Source of the DNA: Spartobacteria bacterium
GTDB taxonomy: Bacteria; Verrucomicrobiota; Verrucomicrobiia; Chthoniobacterales; Chthoniobacteraceae
Direction: 5' to 3'
Length of the DNA: 8,249 bases
Assembly (NCBI GenBank): GCA_025350985.1
Contig: JANXWU010000063.1
Coordinates: 1 to 8,249, forward strand
The number at the start of each line of letters is the position of its first letter. Position 1 is the first letter of the stretch. Under the pieces are notes generated by a model. The model was given only the letters and a program-made list of their open reading frames with translations. It was not told the DNA's origin and made no database searches. The translations under genes and the position numbers were made by a program. Below, piece after piece: positions 6,528 to 8,249 of the stretch.

Positions 6528-7365
6528 GGACGTGCAAAAACTCGCCATCGAAATCGGCCCGCGCAATCTGGATCGTTACGACAAGCTTCGCGCAGCCGCC
6601 GACTTCATCGAACAGTCCTTCATCCAAGCCGGCTGCAAGCCGACGCGGCAGCGTTACACGGTCGAGGAAAAAGCATGCGACAACATCGAAGTGGAGCTGC
6701 CCGGCGCGAGCGCGGATATCGTCGTGGTAGGCGGGCACTACGACACCGTGATGGGCAGCCCCGGCGCGAATGACAATGCCAGCGGCGTGGCCGGCACGCT
6801 GGCACTGGCGCGCCGTTTCGCGCACTCCAAGCCGCAGCGCACCATTCGCTTCGTCGCCTTCGTGAATGAAGAGCCAATGCATTTTCAAACAGCCACCATG
6901 GGCAGCCTCGTTTATGCAAAAGCCTGTCGCAGCCGCGGCGACAAGATCGTTGCAATGATCAGTTTGGAAACCATCGGCTGTTATCTGCACGAAGAGGGAA
7001 GCCAGACCTATCCGCTGCCAGTTTTGAACAAAATCTACCCGACCCGTGGCGACTATATCGGCTTCATCGGCAATACCGCGTCGTCTGCCTTGATCAAAAA
7101 GGCCATCAGAAGTTTCCGCACGCACGCGTCCTTTCCCAGTGAAGGCGCCGCGATGTTTGAGTGGATTCCCGGCGTCGGCTGGTCCGATCAATGGGCGTTC
7201 TGGCGACACGGCTATCCCGGGATTATGGTCACCGACACCGCGCCTTTTCGTTACGCGCATTACCACGCCGCGAGCGACACGCCCGACAAGCTCGACTTCG
7301 ACTCGATGGCGCGAGTGGTTGACGGCGTGGAGAAAGTCGTCGCCGACCTGGCGAATCAGCGCTGA
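6517..7365 (+). CDS. M28-family zinc aminopeptidase, catalytic domain (N-terminus in another frame)
   Basis: From the internal ATG at 6517 the frame gives 282 residues holding a complete M28 di-zinc peptidase domain. M28 enzymes remove N-terminal amino acids from peptides, and anchored forms work in the periplasm. Visible ligands are His74 and Asp76 in GGHYDTVMG, the bridging Asp86 in GANDNASG, Glu118/Glu119 in FVNEEP (general base and zinc ligand), Glu151 in MISLETIG and His250 in YAHYHAASDTPDKLD. All catalytic positions are intact. The first three residues (MSC) are out-of-frame sequence; true homology starts at ADVQKL. As read, the protein lacks its signal anchor and would stay cytoplasmic, if it is made at all, since no Shine-Dalgarno sequence precedes 6517. 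The intact active site suggests a recent frameshift or sequence error. It lies 27 bases after the SxtK-like gene across a hairpin. A role in the carbamoyl/MBOAT system is not supported by its family. Confidence 0.85.
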   Translation: MSCADVQKLAIEIGPRNLDRYDKLRAAADFIEQSFIQAGCKPTRQRYTVEEKACDNIEVELPGASADIVVVGGHYDTVMGSPGANDNASGVAGTLALARRFAHSKPQRTIRFVAFVNEEPMHFQTATMGSLVYAKACRSRGDKIVAMISLETIGCYLHEEGSQTYPLPVLNKIYPTRGDYIGFIGNTASSALIKKAIRSFRTHASFPSEGAAMFEWIPGVGWSDQWAFWRHGYPGIMVTDTAPFRYAHYHAASDTPDKLDFDSMARVVDGVEKVVADLANQR

Positions 7366-7390
7366 GAAATGGGCCGGATGCCCTTTCACC

Positions 7391-7419
7391 TTGACGCTAT
7401 TTTTACGCCTCCGTAGCCT
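7391..7419 (+). promoter_or_regulatory. Predicted promoter of sucC
   Basis: TTGACG (7391-7396) is followed after 17 bases by TAGCCT (7414-7419), which keeps the T, A and final T most conserved in -10 boxes. The start would fall near 7426, leaving a very short leader before the ATG at 7438. The -35 box is identical to that predicted for gap. It separates sucC transcription from the upstream genes. Sequence prediction only. Confidence 0.55.
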
Positions 7420-7437
7420 GCCCGCCTCTCGTCGCGC

Positions 7438-8249
7438 ATGAACATTCACGAATACCAAGGCCAGCAACTTTTTCGAAAATTCGGCGTCGCCACTTCGCGC
7501 GGCGAGGTCGCCCGCACGCCGGAGGAGGCGGAGAAAATGGCGGCGTCGCTGGGTTCGGGAAAGATCGTGGTGAAGTCGCAAATCCACGCGGGCGGGCGTG
7601 GAAAGGGCACGTTCAAAAGTGGTTTCCAAGGCGGGGTCAAAGTCGCCGACACGCCCGCGCAGGCACGGGAAATCGCGGCGAAAATGCTCGGCGAAACGCT
7701 GGTTACGCATCAAACCGGAGCGGAAGGGCGCGTCGTGAACACGGTGCTCATCGCCGAGGCGATCGAGATCGAGCGCGAGTTGTATCTGGCGATTTTGCTC
7801 GACCGCGCCAGCAGTGCTCCGGTCCTCATCGCGAGCACGGAAGGCGGCATGGACATCGAGGAAGTCGCGCACCGGTCGCCGGAGAAAATCATGCGCGAGC
7901 CCGTGCCTCCGCTGCTCGGTTTGCAGGCGTTTCAAGCCCGTAAAATTGCGCGCGGGCTGGGCTTCAAAGGCGCGCAGATTGGCGAGGCGGCGAAGCTGCT
8001 GCTCGCGCTCTACAAATTGTTCATCGAGTGCGATTGCTCGATGGTCGAGATCAATCCGCTCGTCGTCACCAAGGCCGGGAAAATTCTCGCGCTCGACGCG
8101 AAATTTAACTTCGACGACAACGCGCTCTACCGTCACCCGGACATCGTGGCGATGCGCGATAAAGCCGAGGAAGACCCGCGCGAAGTCGCCGCGTCCGAGT
8201 TCAACCTGAACTACATCGGCCTCGACGGAAACATCGCCTGCCTCGTCAA
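7438..8249 (+). CDS. sucC: Succinyl-CoA ligase beta subunit (partial, runs off the window)
   Basis: With SucD, this subunit interconverts succinyl-CoA and succinate with formation of a nucleoside triphosphate in the TCA cycle, in the cytoplasm. About 270 of the usual 385-400 residues are present: the ATP-grasp domain and the beginning of the C-terminal ligase domain (NYIGLDGNIACLV). The N-terminus MNIHEYQGQQLFRKFGV is canonical. Nucleotide-binding residues Lys46 (VVKSQIHAGG), the GRGK loop (53-56) and Glu107 fall where E. coli SucC has them. Asn206 (EINPL) and Asp220 (LDAKFNFDDNA) match the Mg ligands. The GGRGKGTFKSG segment and QTGAEGR are closer to the mitochondrial beta-subunit style than to the usual 'GGRGKAGG' bacterial form. 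The start at 7438 has no Shine-Dalgarno sequence but has a predicted promoter just upstream. sucD is expected beyond the right edge. Confidence 0.96.
   Translation, partial: MNIHEYQGQQLFRKFGVATSRGEVARTPEEAEKMAASLGSGKIVVKSQIHAGGRGKGTFKSGFQGGVKVADTPAQAREIAAKMLGETLVTHQTGAEGRVVNTVLIAEAIEIERELYLAILLDRASSAPVLIASTEGGMDIEEVAHRSPEKIMREPVPPLLGLQAFQARKIARGLGFKGAQIGEAAKLLLALYKLFIECDCSMVEINPLVVTKAGKILALDAKFNFDDNALYRHPDIVAMRDKAEEDPREVAASEFNLNYIGLDGNIACLV

Noticed and set aside
7371..7386. Small hairpin GGGC/GCCC followed by TTT after the M28 stop
   Set aside because: A four-base-pair stem with a short T-run is too weak to call a terminator.
6490..8136. Long minus-strand open frame of 548 codons opposite the M28 and sucC genes
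   Set aside because: It is antisense to two clearly recognised genes, is rich in Arg/His/Asp as expected of a shadow in G+C-rich DNA, and shows no recognisable domain.
1..8249. tRNA or rRNA genes, CRISPR arrays and insertion sequences
   Set aside because: Nothing with cloverleaf, rRNA, regularly spaced repeat or transposase character was seen; almost all sequence is accounted for by protein genes.

Overview
The window reads as bacterial chromosome with dense, mostly intact genes. Hand counts of 60-base lines give about 60-65% G+C in the housekeeping genes. Most starts lack a recognisable Shine-Dalgarno sequence. The lineage cannot be fixed from the sequence alone. The weak Shine-Dalgarno signals, the gap and sucC sequence flavour and the SGNH/MBOAT/carbamoyltransferase/SxtJ/DUF5989 arrangement would suit Verrucomicrobiota (Pedosphaera-like) or a neighbouring PVC-group bacterium. 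That is inference at modest confidence.

Layout. Bases 1-170 hold no gene. They contain a dispersed-repeat-like element and the intrinsic terminator of gap. gap (glyceraldehyde-3-phosphate dehydrogenase) lies on the minus strand at 171-1172 with a good sigma70-type promoter. A 133-base divergent intergenic region follows. From 1306 to 6323 five genes run tightly packed on the plus strand: a membrane-anchored periplasmic SGNH/GDSL hydrolase, an AlgI-like MBOAT O-acyltransferase, a NodU/CmcH/TobZ-type O-carbamoyltransferase, an SxtJ-like membrane protein and a short SxtK-like (DUF5989) membrane protein. The gaps between them are 17, 3, 18 and 3 bases. After a small hairpin comes an M28 zinc aminopeptidase. 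Its membrane anchor and catalytic domain sit in different frames, separated by what looks like a loss of two bases. Finally sucC (succinyl-CoA ligase beta) starts at 7438 behind its own promoter and runs off the window.

How the genes may work together. The main interest is the five-gene block. MBOAT plus a periplasmic SGNH protein is the known architecture of systems that carry an acyl group across the inner membrane and place it on an extracytoplasmic glycan (alginate AlgI/AlgJ/AlgX, peptidoglycan PatA/PatB, teichoic acid DltB/DltD). Carbamoyltransferase-SxtJ-SxtK is the order sxtI-sxtJ-sxtK seen in cyanobacterial saxitoxin clusters, but nothing else of saxitoxin biosynthesis is present. The joined block suggests a surface-modification system in which a cytoplasmic carbamoyltransferase, held at the membrane by the two small proteins, works with a transmembrane acyl-transfer machine. 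The acceptor, and whether the group passed on is carbamoyl or acyl, cannot be told from the sequence. The lower G+C of the SGNH, MBOAT and first half of the carbamoyltransferase gene, against about 64% in its second half, hints at a mosaic history.
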